This document shows positions 50,401-63,263 of a stretch of DNA of 64,000 nucleotides, piece by piece. The notes beneath the pieces were generated by a model. That model did no database searches. It saw only the letters and a list, made by a program, of their open reading frames with translations, and had not been told where the DNA came from. The stretch is from assembly GCF_000499845.2 (NCBI RefSeq), contig NC_023758.2:44623524-44687523 (forward strand). The letters are read 5' to 3'. Source of the stretch: Phaseolus vulgaris (taxonomy: Eukaryota > Streptophyta > Magnoliopsida > Fabales > Fabaceae). The stretch's first letter is position 1. The number at the start of each line of letters is the position of its first letter. Both the position numbers and the translations under genes were made by a program.

Positions 50401-52486
50401 ATATTAAAATTAATATTTTTATAATCAAGATTTATAATTAGTCTGCATACATGAATGTGCTTATCCTCTCGTAACGAAGGCAACTAAGAGGATATTAAAC
50501 ACCAATACAAAATTCACATAGTTAATTTTCAGCAATCACAGTCTCACCACAGCCAGAATAAAAAAATGATAAATGTCTACTGTTATTATCCTGTATTATG
50601 TCAAAGAAACACAAACAGACTAACTTATTTTTAACTGATATTGCTCTTCAATAGGATATGATATACGTCTAAAGCATAGAGAATAAAACAACAGAATGCA
50701 CCACAGTATTTGAAAGTAAGCACACACATTTTTAACAGTTAATTAATGTCACAAGTTCATAACGAAAAAATATGATCTTACAAAAAAAATAACACTAACC
50801 ATATTAAGATAATTTAGTTGGACCATGACGCAGGTGAGAAGAACCATTACAAAAATCCATGTCTGGAAGTAGAAAGCCTGGTTTGAACCTTCTATTGTAA
50901 GTTTTATCGCAATGCCAATTGCTTTTACACTCATGACCTGATAAATAAGATTTTTATGACAAATATCAAACAAATGGTGGTCTATAGTATACAAATCAGT
51001 CAACAATTATAACATGCAGAAATTTCCAAAATGATAAATATCACATAAGTATTAACAACTGAAGAGCTTAACCGAGCTTAACCCAGTAAGTCACTTACAG
51101 TCAAGGACCCAATTATCGAGCATATTCCAATATAAACAAAAATATTAGTCTGGCCATAGCGGGGAGCACAATACAAAACCAAGAACAATGTCACTGCAAT
51201 TGCAGACGCCGTATACGAGAGGAATGCTGATGCCAAAATAGAAAGCAATAATCAGGAAAAACTCATTAACTATTGAACAAAACTTAGATACAGGTGCTTT
51301 TACTATTATTCTCCAATCACAATTATAATTTCTCCTTGGTAATTTCACAATCTTCATAATAATTTATGAAGCTCATGGGTTACCAATGTAAAAAAAAACT
51401 CCAACTCTGATTGGAAACCACCACAAAAAATACTTATACTGAATCTAAGTTTTGTCCTTAGGCATTTCATAATGGAAAGTCAGTGAAACCTTGACAGAAT
51501 ACCAGGTTGAGTGGCCAATTCCCATATTTCTTGCACAGAAGTAAGAGACTTCTCATCAGGCGCATGGAGCACTACAACAGTGGATCCCACAATGCATAGA
51601 AGACACCCCAACACGTCCATTTTCTGCAGCTTCTCCTTCAAGAGAAAATGAGCTAAGACGGCACTGTCCATATATCCATACAAAGTCTTAGCTCTGTAAT
51701 AACAATAAAGTTAAAATATTCATAGGTTCCTGTTGTTGTCTCCATTTTAAGTTTTAGTTCTTACACCATAAAATTGTTAGTTCTAGTCTATAGGCATGCA
51801 TGATTTTCTAAGTCTTGGTCCCTCTTCCCAAGACTAAAGAAAATTTTCTGGCACTGATGAATAAGAAAGGATTAAAACTTACAGCTTTATCATGTATAGG
51901 TACTAAAACTTATAGTTTCCTCCCACAAGGACTAAAACTTAAAATGGAGTACAGGCACCAAAATGAATAGTCGAACCCAATAACATCGCTACTAATAATA
52001 ATAACAACAACAACAACAACAAATCTTACCTCACAATTATACTCAAAGCACCGAGCGGAGTAACAAGCACAGCCGGGGCATAAATGTAAGCTACAAAATT
52101 AGCTATCTCTCCGACAATCACTGCAAAAAGTTTTGAATTAATTGCAGTAAAAAAAATCGGGAAATCATTCCGACCCACGAGAGAAAACGTTGCGTACTGG
52201 TAATCATGCCGACCCACCAGAGGGGTTGAAGCAAGTACCCATAGCCACCAACGCCTGCAAATTACAACGCAATACAAGACGACGTACGAGACATTATTCT
52301 CCAGAAGAGAAAAAAAAAGGAATTTTTTTATCAGAAAAAGGGGTTGGAAGGGAGAGAGCAGAGACTTGCACGTGGGCCATCGGCACTGGCGAGTTGGAGA
52401 CCCTTTTTCTTGATGATGAAGCTGGAGCCAATGAAAGCGCTGGAAACGACGGCCAACAGAAACCCCGTGAAATTGGTCGAGGTCAT
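47459..52486 (-). CDS. NIPA: Probable magnesium transporter, NIPA family
   Basis: This is a NIPA-like (formerly DUF803) multi-pass membrane protein of the drug/metabolite transporter superfamily. Animal relatives carry Mg2+; plant members are annotated as probable magnesium transporters. Nine exons: 52486-52366, 52254-52198, 52120-52030, 51663-51503, 51226-51099, 50937-50800, 48672-48580, 48485-48368 and 47595-47459, total 347 residues, with all phases joining. Visible family motifs: SSAFIGSSFIIKKKGLQ near the N-terminus, GYLLQPLWWVGMIT, MIVGEIANFVAYIYAPA, VTPLGALSIIV, SAVLAHFLLKEKLQ, GCLLCIVGSTVVVLHAPDE, and the late pair YYALFTAFTILASAIMFKD and YSGQSISSIVSELCG. The C-terminal tail (DLYTPLSPKVSWYIQ onward) is polar. 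The intron 50799-48673 is 2.1 kb. The start is the first ATG in frame (MTSTNFTGF). Confidence 0.95.
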
Positions 52487-52489
52487 CGA

Positions 52490-55400
52490 CGATGATGTCG
52501 TTGTTTTTGCGTTACCTTGGACGAGGAAAACGAGGTGGTTGAATTATCCTGAAAAGACAACCCTAGAAGACAATCCAGCAAGTAACAGAAACGCTTCCCT
52601 TTGTTTTGTTTGTTTTAAATGATTGGTTTTTTCAATTAAATTCCGGCGCTCTTCTCTGTCCGGTGGATGGAAGGAATGATTCGAGAGTGGTGGAATTGAA
52701 CGGCCTTGGTCATATCTGTGGACAAGTCGTTGGTACTTTCTTGGCCTCTCCATGTGTTTCCACTCTTTAGTACTTCAAATAAATGCTTCTTTTTTAAACA
52801 TTTCTTTTTAAACCAACACAGTACCAACAAGTTTATCATCTTGGTCTCACTCAACCAACTTCCTCAAATTCAAAATATTGCTTCCCAAATTAATTATTCA
52901 TATAATTATTAAAAATACTCCATTTAATATATTCATTTAAAAAAAACTACAAAAATGAGTCTGGCTAGATTACAAAAATTGTAATCTAAATTCAACATTT
53001 TACTCCACTAAATAAACTTTACTATAAATTATATTAAATAAATACTATTTATTCATTAAATATCTACATCAAGTGTCTTTTCTAAAGGAAATTCTTAACA
53101 TTCTTTCAAAATAAAATAAAATACATTTATTATCTCCTATTAGTTTTGTGTTTGGATTGAATAGTGAATTTAGGGAAAGAGAAAATAGTAAATTTGTGAG
53201 GATGTGTGATGTATGCGTCTGTTTGGATTAAGAGATGATATAATAAATTTGTGAATATGATTTATTAAAACTTATGAGTGATATGATAATTGAAAAAGAA
53301 TTTAAAAATTATTCTAAACGTATAAAATGTAAGTTTATCAATTTAACTTTGTTATTAAAAATATTTAAATAATAAATTATGATATATTTTGTTTTGTAGA
53401 TTTTAGTTAATAAAATATTTTTAATATATAATATCTATAATTACTTGTATTTTTTAATAAAAAAATAATAAAAAATAATTTTATATTAAATTGAAATAAA
53501 TTTATTAAATATATTAAAATTTATAAAAATAATTTTTATTATTTTATACAATTATATACATTTTGTTGATATTATTATTATTTTATTTTATTATTTTTAT
53601 TATTTATAATTATATGTTGTTATTAATAGTATAATTAGATATTTTTAAAATTATTAAATAAATTTATTTAATATTTAATTTTGTATATTGTTTACACTAT
53701 TTATATAATCATGTTTTGAAAATTAATGGTCAGGTTATTTACGTAAAATCCAATAATCTTACCTATAATAATCTCAATCTCTTCTTTTGTTTAAAGAATA
53801 AAAAAAAATGTTATTAACCACTCATCATCCATTCTAAGTCAACATACACAAATCTTCCATCATGTCTTCACTCGCAACAAAGCAATTCAACATTCCAATA
53901 ATTATTCATTAAAGTGTTCTGAACTTCCTAATTTCATAAATGCATTAATATAACTATCCATATTCAACTTCAATTAAATTATTAAACCTAACTAACTTGT
54001 TACTAATAATCTATAAAAAAAATAGTTTTCCTTACCTTAATTCTTATATTTTTCTAAAGATTGTTCCACACACAAACAAAAACGTCTTACCAATAACGTA
54101 AACTAGCAGATAATATAATTGATTTATATCTCAAATGAAAACATATACCTACATCGTGCAAATCATATTAAAAAAGAACTTCGAGAAATGAGAGAAAAAA
54201 AATACTCTAAAATAAAATTTGATTGAATAATGAGATAATTTTAATATTTTTTGTCTTCTACAAGTCGTTAAAAAAATAAAAAAAATGAAGTTAGAATTTA
54301 AAAGAGAATTAAACATAACTTAAAATTTTAACTTTTATTATTTTTTTCAAAATTATTTATACTAAATATCAAAACTGAATTAAAAAAAAACGTTGGAATT
54401 TGTATATCAATTTATTTTATTAGAAAAGGAGATCCCTTTTGTCAACATATTTAAGTTTTGAAATACATATTTTATAATAACTTTTTATTTAAATTTAATT
54501 GTTTAATTGTGTTTGTTAAATGGACAAAAATATCCATTACCCTGATATTCTAACATAGAGTAAAATGTCAAAAAGTTATAACCCTTTTGAAACACAGATT
54601 ATGTTATTAGTCAAATTTGTTAGGCAAATTGTTTGTTTTACGCCTCTACCTATTAATACCATAGATAAAAAAAAAAGGACCAACACGATAGTGATGTATA
54701 AATTTATAGATGTATTAATATATCTTTATCTAAAATAGAATTGGTTCTACTTGTTTAATTATATCAGTACAATGTAAATAATTTAACTATACAAAACTTG
54801 TTTTGATTTTAATATATTTTTAAATATTCGTACAGAGAATAAAATAATGATGTTTTGTGTAACACTTTTAAAGGCAAAAAAACAAATTAAAAATAACAAA
54901 AAGACAGTTTAGCAATTAAAAATCAAAACTGAGGTAGACGTTTATTTTAGCTGTGTTTAAAATATTTTAGCGTTGAAAGAATAAATAAAGTGATCATAAA
55001 AGAAAATATTTGGATTAAAAAATAACTTTATTCTCGCATGATGGGAAAACACGCATTTGAATTTCTCGTTCAGAGTCGTTAGTAGTAGAATAAATTCAAA
55101 GTTTTGATTTGACTTTTATTTTTAATTTCACAATCATATAACAAGAAAAATAAAGGTTTTAATTTGATCGATGCACAACTTTTTTTTCCAAATAAATTAT
55201 ACTCATTTTTTTTTCCATTACTGTCTCAGCCTATTTGACTTCGAATGTATTTGAAATAAGGCTACTTGCACCTAATACTTACAAAGGAATTAATTAATTA
55301 TTTTACTATTAACATTTTGGATATTTATGTTTACAATATAAATAATATATTTTTGGATATGTTTGTCTAGAATTGATAAGTAATTTTCGAATATTATCAT

Positions 55401-55759
55401 TTATAATTTTATTAAGACATCCAAAATGATTTTCGAATGTCAAGATTTGGAAGTCCTTTTTTATTTTTCGAATATAATATCAGTATCTTACAATAAATGT
55501 TTCTGGATATATAAAAATTGAAAGCAAATAAAAAAATATATAGAAATTAGATGATTTTTTAAGTTGTTTGCTATAAGATAAAAGAAAAAATATTACTACA
55601 AAAATCACTTAAATATCTAAAACTAATAAAAAAAAATTAAGATGTAATAAATTAAATAAAAAATTAACAATTCTTTAACTAATTGAGGGGGAAAACATCC
55701 ATGACAATTATTTTTATATTTTAGCTAAAATAAATTATTTTTATCTTTTAACAATTTTT

Positions 55760-55800
<41 letters not shown>

Positions 55801-58800
55801 TTTTAATAAACAAATCCTTTTGTAGAATCAATAACAACTAAGTGATAGAGTATATAAAATAGGAAACATTATTACTAACTATTAGTTAACATAAGTTTAG
55901 TGACGTGTAACTCTTTGGTTTAGAAATTAAATTATGATGATGCTCAGTATAATAACAATGGAGATGAAATATTCTCATTGCAGACTCAAGAATCCTATAA
56001 ACTAAAAAATAACTTTCTTTTATACTCAAACTTAACAATTAAGTAATGTATTAGTAATTAATAGTTAATTGGTGTTTTTAATCAAATAGAACATTTAATG
56101 ATTGTCATCTTCAAGTCTTTAATGATTTGAGCGACAACCATTCACCAAGTAAGAACATTTAAATGTCCGACTTTAAGTAGGGTTAATCATTACATAAAAA
56201 ATATTGTCTGTTTTGGAGTTTGAACGGTTTTCTCCTTCAAAAATTTATTGGAGGGTTAAGGGAACCATGCGTATTTAAATTGTCATTGATCTCGACTCAT
56301 AAGCAAACAACTTGAGACTATTAGATATATCAAAACAAATCCTCTAATAAAGGACTAATGGAAGAAAAGTTTTTCAAATGAAATAAAATTAAAAATAAGT
56401 AAAGAGAATATAAATTTTGTAGAACATTCCCATACTCGAAACATCTTCATACTCAATTTAAAAGTTGTGTATTATTCATATACATACACGTGTCTAGTCA
56501 ATGTAAAGTAAAAAAGAAATAAGTTCAAAAAATACCTACATAGATGTGTTAATTTATCTTATTAATTATTGTACGCTCTCTATTAGGGATAAAAAAAAAC
56601 TTGTCCGGATAATTATTCTTCAAATTTATCTCAATTTTAATAAAAAAGTATCTATAGACTAATATATGCACATTTTTTTATATTTAAAAAAATAAAGATG
56701 AAATTTAACTTTAAATATGAAATGAAGATAGTCAAACGAGTTCATGTGACTTATTCTCGTTCCTACTTTATATCTTTACTTTTTTTTTTTTTACATTTGT
56801 CAATAATTTGTTTTTGAATAATATTTTTCCATGGGTGTATGTGAATCCAAGATCTCACGAGGACAAATTTTGACCAGATTTGGAAATACTGCTTCATTCT
56901 TCAATTTGACACACACATTGGACATCATTATGAGATCCTCAAACTAAACAAATGTGTACTTTTCTTTATATATTTTATTAATTTGCCTATTTCTATTTAA
57001 CGTGACTCTCTATTTACACTTATGCACGTGTGTTTTAAGTTTAGATAAAACTAATGATTCTTGGCTTCCTAAAGAAACACGTTTGTTTTTGTTTGCCAAA
57101 CTTGTTTCCCTCCTTTCAGCACTCATTGCTTGACTCGTCTTCTACATTTTCATCTTTCCCCACTTTCAAGCATCAAATTTTAAAATGGTATATTCATAAT
57201 AGAGAAATTAAAATAAGAACGGAAAGAACTAAAACTCAATAACTTTGATTCCATTTGTTGGCTCTAGACAATAATCAATATAAAATGTATTTTTAAAAAG
57301 TATAATTTTTTTTCTTTTTCAACCGTTTTTTCTAATGTTGTTGTGGAAAAAAGAAGAAAGATGGTGAAATGAAAGTGGAAAATATTGAAAGAAAAAGTTG
57401 TTTAGAGAGGGGAATAAGTCAATTGTTCCCACAAGATGAGGATGAGGGGGAACGTGCAATGGAGGTTTTCTTTTATCAGTATCCATTTGTCAGATCCACA
57501 AAGCCATAGCTTTTTGGTTTTTCCCATGTTTTTAGTTTATGCTCTGCTTCTTTGACCCGTAAGGACTTTTATGCTCTCGTACAACAAAAGTTTCTATTTT
57601 TCTCCACTTCATCTCTCAATATTGCTTCATAAATCCGTCTCTTAAAATTCTATATGAATTTTTTTATTCAATTATATCTAAAATATCCATTTCTTACATA
57701 TATCTCACATTTTTTTCTTTTCATAATATATAATATAAGTCAGTTTAATAAGTTGGTTTAATAAGATTAAATTAAGTTTATTTTTTGACATAGTATCAGA
57801 ATCATTTTGAATCTATCATAGCAATTATTTGTTAGGCTTATAAGACTATCTGCTATCAAACCATTATTAGATCACCTATAATATATAATTTTATGCACGA
57901 GTTGGTAGCCTTAACGTGAGAGATGTGTTGAAAATTTCATATCAATTAAATTAAGACATTTCACAGTGAGTGCAAACAGTACGTTATAAACCAAATTTTA
58001 AAAGGTTAAATTAAGTTTAAAATTCAAATAATCAAAATACAAATAATAATAAATTGTTATTACTAGTCACTGTGCTTACTTTTAGATTTGCATTTAATGG
58101 TTGTAAACTAAAACTCAAATGCACTCAATGTGGTGAAATGATTTTTTAATTACTCTCCTTGTGAAACATGAAACAGTTTTATAAGTTTTGATTCTTAAAG
58201 CTGATAATAATGAGGCCAATAATTGATTCCAGACTTTATGCAAAAAAAGTTATTGGAGACTCTTTTCATCTTTATTGAAAAATATGAGTTTATAAATGTC
58301 AAAGTGATACATTCTTTCACTATGCTTAAACAAAATTAAATATATCGGATCATTATATCATACCATGTCATAATACTATTTTTCAAATATATTTCTGCAT
58401 TAATTCTTTTAAAAAAACAAGCATTAAATATATTTTATATTTCTAAAATATTAAATGTACTTACTTTCTATTTAATATTTTTTATTCAGTAGTGTGTAGA
58501 CTTGTAGAAAGTATGGCATTAGTCTCCCATATTTCATATCGCAGAAAATATTGTGTGAACGTAAAAACCAAATAGGTTCTTCTTAGTCTTCAACATGGTT
58601 GAACGAAAAAGTAATTATTTACCAATTTTCTAAATTTGTTAACATTTTCTAAAATTAGGAATTAAATTAAAAGTTGAAAAATATGATTAGAAGAAGTATT
58701 TTTTAGTTGTTCATCCACATAACTCTCTTTCGAGCATAACAAGTCACACAAAAATGAGTGATTCTCAGCAACAAAGTTTTCTCCATAGACTGAAACCTTA

Positions 58801-59180
58801 AGCTTGATCACCACTAAACCAAGAACTAGTTAATTTGACACCATATGCAAGAACTTAAAAAAGAAGCAGAAAAAAGTGAATTTAGTAGTTAGAATTAATG
58901 TTACTTAACAATAAAAGTATCATCAGTTGAATTGTAATGTTTATAAGCAAATTTCGGTTTTTTCTTAAAAAAAAGGAAACTTTGAAGCGACAACATTGAA
59001 CACGACCAGTTCCGTAGTTGGCAGTAATCTAACATTCGGCGGAGTGTTCAGCCCGTAACCTACTAGAAGCGCCGCCTCATTCATCTCCCTTTGATTAACA
59101 TAACATTCCACAACCCCATTCTTCTTCTTTTCTCATCAAAATTTCTACTATATTATGTTTTTCCTATTTTCTATTCTATG
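52490..59180. other. AT-rich intergenic DNA between NIPA and the PSI1-like gene
   Basis: The first 200-250 bp are the NIPA promoter and leader. Bases 53150-53300 hold a repeat (TGTTTGGATTAAGAGATGAT and following) related to copies near 11760 and 25510. Bases 56195-56260 hold a second repeat related to 26760-26850. The open frame at 57054-57242 is unsupported. Confidence 0.45.
55765..55798. repeat. (AT)n microsatellite
   Basis: Seventeen AT units without interruption. Confidence 0.95.
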
Positions 59181-59386
59181 GTTAATCTTATTATATAATA
59201 ATAATAATTATTATTATTATCAAAGACTGCTATTATTATATATTATTGTTGTTGGCAACCAAAGGGAGGTTGAGGGTGGACTTTTTGTTCCCAAAAATTC
59301 AATCTTTGTTTCAGTCCCATACACCCCCATCCCTCTTCCCCCTCTCTTCTCTGTTTAAAACTGTTGTAATTTCTTTCTCAACTTTC

Positions 59387-59491
59387 ATGCTCTTTCCTCA
59401 CTTACAATTATTATCATTAGTATTATTTAATTCTTTATTAAGCACTACAAACAAAAAGGTGGGCTATTATATCAGTTCTGGATTTAGATGA
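59387..59491 (+). other. Upstream ORF in the PSI1-like 5' leader
   Basis: An ATG-initiated frame of 34 codons (MLFPHLQLLSLVLFNSLL and on) ends 62 nt before the main ATG. If the leader starts after the TATATAATA element near 59193, as expected, ribosomes would meet this frame first. It may lower translation of the main protein. A leader intron could remove it. Confidence 0.45.
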
Positions 59492-59553
59492 GCTGAGCTG
59501 CCAGTAAAGTTTCTTCTGTTATTGTTTCTGTGCAAAAAGATTGAGATTTTGAT

Positions 59554-62500
59554 ATGGGGGGGCTTTGTTCAAAGTCTGCCAAAGGTGACAAGGTGTTTGC
59601 CAAAGCAGATGCACATTCTGATACCCATAAATCTGATGGCAAGAACCGCCACTCCACCACCATGGTGCCCAGTGATTTGACAAGTGCAAGGGATCATGAA
59701 GTGGACAAGAAAAAGCAAGAAGGTGCAGCTGCTGCACATACAGGGACCGGTTCTGAAGATTTCTATGATGGAATCCCACGCTTTAATGATTCTTTTCCCC
59801 ATAAGTCTAGGTCAGTAAGATCAAGGCAAGCTGTAGCAAAGGTTGGTTATTTTTGGTTTCTCTCCCTCTTTCTTCTGCTTCACCAATCTTTTTTTGTTAT
59901 GCAACGTTCTGTTTCTTGCTCAACCTGTGAACTGGTCAATCAGTAATCTAAGTCTACCACAAACCTGGTATACTCATGAACCATGTTGCAGTCCGTGATG
60001 GATTGGGTTAGATAGATCCAGGGTGAAAGTAGAGTTGTCCTCAAACTACTACTTTAGATTTTATTTGTTTGTTTATTTTGTTTTCAGATGTAAGTGATTG
60101 ACAAAGATGGTGTTAATTGGCAATGAAAATTATGTTAGTTTATGTTACATATTTGATTTGGATTTAAGGGATAGCTTTTAGGGAATGGGATTTATGCAGG
60201 GATTGGTTGGACGTTTTGGAATGGAGACGCTATATTGTTGTGTGATGAAAAATTTGAAATATCATAGTTTATGTATACTTGAGTCTTGAGATTAGGTTAG
60301 GTTGCTTGTCCTTTGTCAGCATCGGGGTTGGTTGAGCTGGCCTTATTGGGCTTTGGGATTTCACTCTTGTTGAGTATGGATATTAAGTATTTAAGTTTCT
60401 TTGGAGATTTTTCCTCGTTTAACTATTCTTGGTATTCTTAATTTTAGCATTACCGCCAAACTTCTTTCAAATTGCACAGTCACTTACTTCATAAAAGCAT
60501 GTCGGGAACTAGTATATCAAGTTTAGAAACACGCTGCCTAGGTTGGTCTAGGCAGTGTTGTTTCTGTTTAAGATAATGCCATTAGCAAATCATTGTTGGT
60601 AGTGTTATTGGTGTTTAAGAGATAATGTTAGCAGAAAACAACAACTTCCCAATTTCATTGTTGGTTTTTTCATTATCACCTGTTACATTCAAGTCAAGAA
60701 TGAGTTTTCTACAGCATGAGGGGAGAATTGTAGTATTATGAATTATCGTTTAAGACCACGGACTATCAGCGTCACACCAAGAACAACAAACTGCACTAGT
60801 ATAAACTCTATACTATAGTAGAAAGTGGATTTATGCTTAACTCAATTCTACAAAATCGACTTTTATGGTGAGGTTTTGGATCCACTTGTATACTTTTTAT
60901 TAACTTGGGATTTCTGAACTCAGTTGTTTGGGATATATATAGTTTCTGGACAGATTAATCTACCTAGTTTACATTTACCTGAGTCTTAGCTTAGATTTTT
61001 CTGGTCTAGCAGTAGTACAATTTTTTGCTTTACCTTGGGGTTTTGTCTTTGTTGTTGAATTACAAATATTTGGAACTTGACATCTTTGATCTTTTGAGAT
61101 GCTTCTTTATACATTTCTGTTTTTCATTTTGGTGGCGGAAGCGGAGGTTGTTTTTCCAAATTTTGGAGTAAAGAATAATTGAAGATTACGAAAGGCAAAA
61201 CTTCATACAGAAGTCTAGTGGATATAATAAGAGAACACTAATAAATTGAGTAACTAATGTCCTAAATTTAATGAATCGGGGACTGGTATTCTGTTGAATT
61301 GGTTAAAATTGAAGTATTTCCTTCTATTGTCTGAACATAACATTCTTCATCTTATTTCCCTTATTTTTTAATTTACAACTGCAAACATGCTCAGTCTTCG
61401 TTATAGTGTTCCTATACTTTCAGTAGACCAAACATAAGGGTAAAATTGAAGCTATCTACTGAGATATTTCTATTTCAGGTCTCAGAGGTGAGTTTACGCC
61501 TGGGCAGAGCTGGTATTGATGTTTTGGACACTCTTGGGAGCAGCATGACAAATTTAAGTGGCAGTGGTTTTGTATCTGGCGCTGTGATGAAGGGGAATGA
61601 AATTGGTATTTTAGCATTTGAAGTTGCAAACACGATTGTGAAGGGTTTTAGTCTTATGGAATCTCTTTCAGCAAAAAGTATTAAGCACTTAAAAGAAGAG
61701 GTTCTTCCGTTAGGGGGTGTGCAAGATTTAGTGTCAAAGGATATGGATGAACTTCTGAGAATTGTTGCTGCAGACAAGAGGTAGCTATTGAATTTAGTCA
61801 AATTCCTAACAAGGGGCCTTCCTGACCAGGCCAACTTCCAACTATGTTAGTTTACCATGACTTTATAAATCTCAAACTGTATGTGATTTTGATTTATGTT
61901 TTCAGGGATGAGTTGAAAGTCTTTTCTGATGAGGTAATTCGTTTTGGAAATCGTTCAAAGGATCCTCAGTGGCACAACTTGGACCGATACTTTGAGAAGT
62001 AATATAAATTGTACTCACTCAATTCATCTAAATATTTAGTCGTTCAGGGTAACAAATTTTAGCCTTGCATGTTTTCATTCTGACCCATCTTTTTGCAAAT
62101 TTTAGAATTAGCAAAGAACATAATTCTCCAAGACAATCAAAGGAGGAGGCTGAATTACTAATGCACCAATTGATGAATTTGGTTCAGTTTACAGCTGTGA
62201 GTATATTCCTTTACCAAGAAATATGTACTGTTGCTTCTGCTAGTTGCTTCTAAAGCTGAAAAAGTGAATGGATTTTTTTTTTTTGTAAAAATAAATCACT
62301 CAGGTCTGGTGGTTAGTTCAATCACTAAATGGTTACTTTTAACCACTTTTCAAATATTTGAAATACTTGAGTAATGAATTGTTCCTAAATTGGATTTTTT
62401 TTACCTAAATTTAATTTTGTACTATTTCCCAAAGATGTCTTGTTGTGGAAATTGAATTAAAGATGTTTTCACTACTTTTCTTATGCCTGTGTAGCATATC

Positions 62501-63263
62501 AATTGCATGTGGTTTTTTGCTACCCATCCCCCACTTTCTTATTCCTCCTTGTGACTCTTATCTGCATCACGATTTATGTTTGAAGTTAATTTGAATTACT
62601 ATATTTGTTTAACATGTAATCAGTGGGTGTTATATGGTTGCAATTTCTTTCACCACCCTGTTTAAAGCTTGTAATATAATAAATTGGACTTAATATATAG
62701 GAGTAGGAGTAGTTGAGTACTACTACATACACTGATTTGAAATGAGACAAATGTGATCTTGGATATACTTTCTTTCTATGATGATTGAATATGTATAAAT
62801 TGATTATTGTTGAAGGAATATGTCTTCATAAATAATTGCGAAAGCATTATATTTTCTTGTTTAAAAATTGTTGGCTTGATTAAATAATCTGAAGCGGGAA
62901 TAGCTGTATTTATTGCTCATTGTGCGGTATCTTCTCATATTTACTTGTTCATATTCATGGAAAAAAGAAAGGTGACTAAATATCAATCTGTGTTATGAAA
63001 AATTATCTCCAATGTTTTCCTGGGTACAACCAAGGGCTCTATAATAAATCTATGCACGGTGTGAACTTGTTGCCCTGCATTTTCTTAAATCATTCAACTT
63101 TGTCTTTATTTCTGTGTTTGTGTGATTTAAGTCTGAAAGAAATGGGACAATAAATTTTTATGTCCTCAGGAATTATACCATGAGTTACATGCTTTGGATA
63201 GATTTGCGCAAGATTATCAGCATAAACGTGAAGAGGATGAGAATTTGGGTGCAGCTCAAAATG
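59554..63263 (+). CDS. PSI1: PSK SIMULATOR 1-like protein (DUF3475/DUF668), 3'-truncated by window edge
   Basis: PSI proteins are plant-specific factors that promote cell growth linked to phytosulfokine and brassinosteroid signalling. Five exons are visible: 59554-59841, 61479-61780, 61906-61998, 62106-62196 and 63170-63263 (289 residues); the gene continues past the right edge. The protein opens MGGLCSKSAKGD, with Gly2 and a nearby Cys fitting N-myristoylation and palmitoylation, so membrane or nuclear-membrane anchoring is likely. A low-complexity polar region follows to about residue 95. The DUF3475 domain begins near 139 with ILAFEVANTIVKGFSLMESL, then KHLKEEVLPLGGVQDLVSKD and LLRIVAADKRDELKVFSDEV. 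The next exon begins the helical region ELYHELHALDRFAQDY. The DUF668 domain should lie beyond the window. The N-terminus places it with PSI1 and not with the DUF668-only relatives lacking the myristoylation start. Intron 1 is 1.6 kb. Confidence 0.93.
60836..60893. repeat. Dispersed repeat copy in PSI1-like intron 1
   Basis: CTTAACTCAATTCTACAAAA, then TCGACTTTTATGGTGAGG, matches the copies at about 21112, 21308 and (reverse) 42300-42362. Confidence 0.65.

Noticed and set aside
57054..57242. 62-codon plus-strand ORF
   Set aside because: No conserved motif; length is within what AT-rich random sequence gives.
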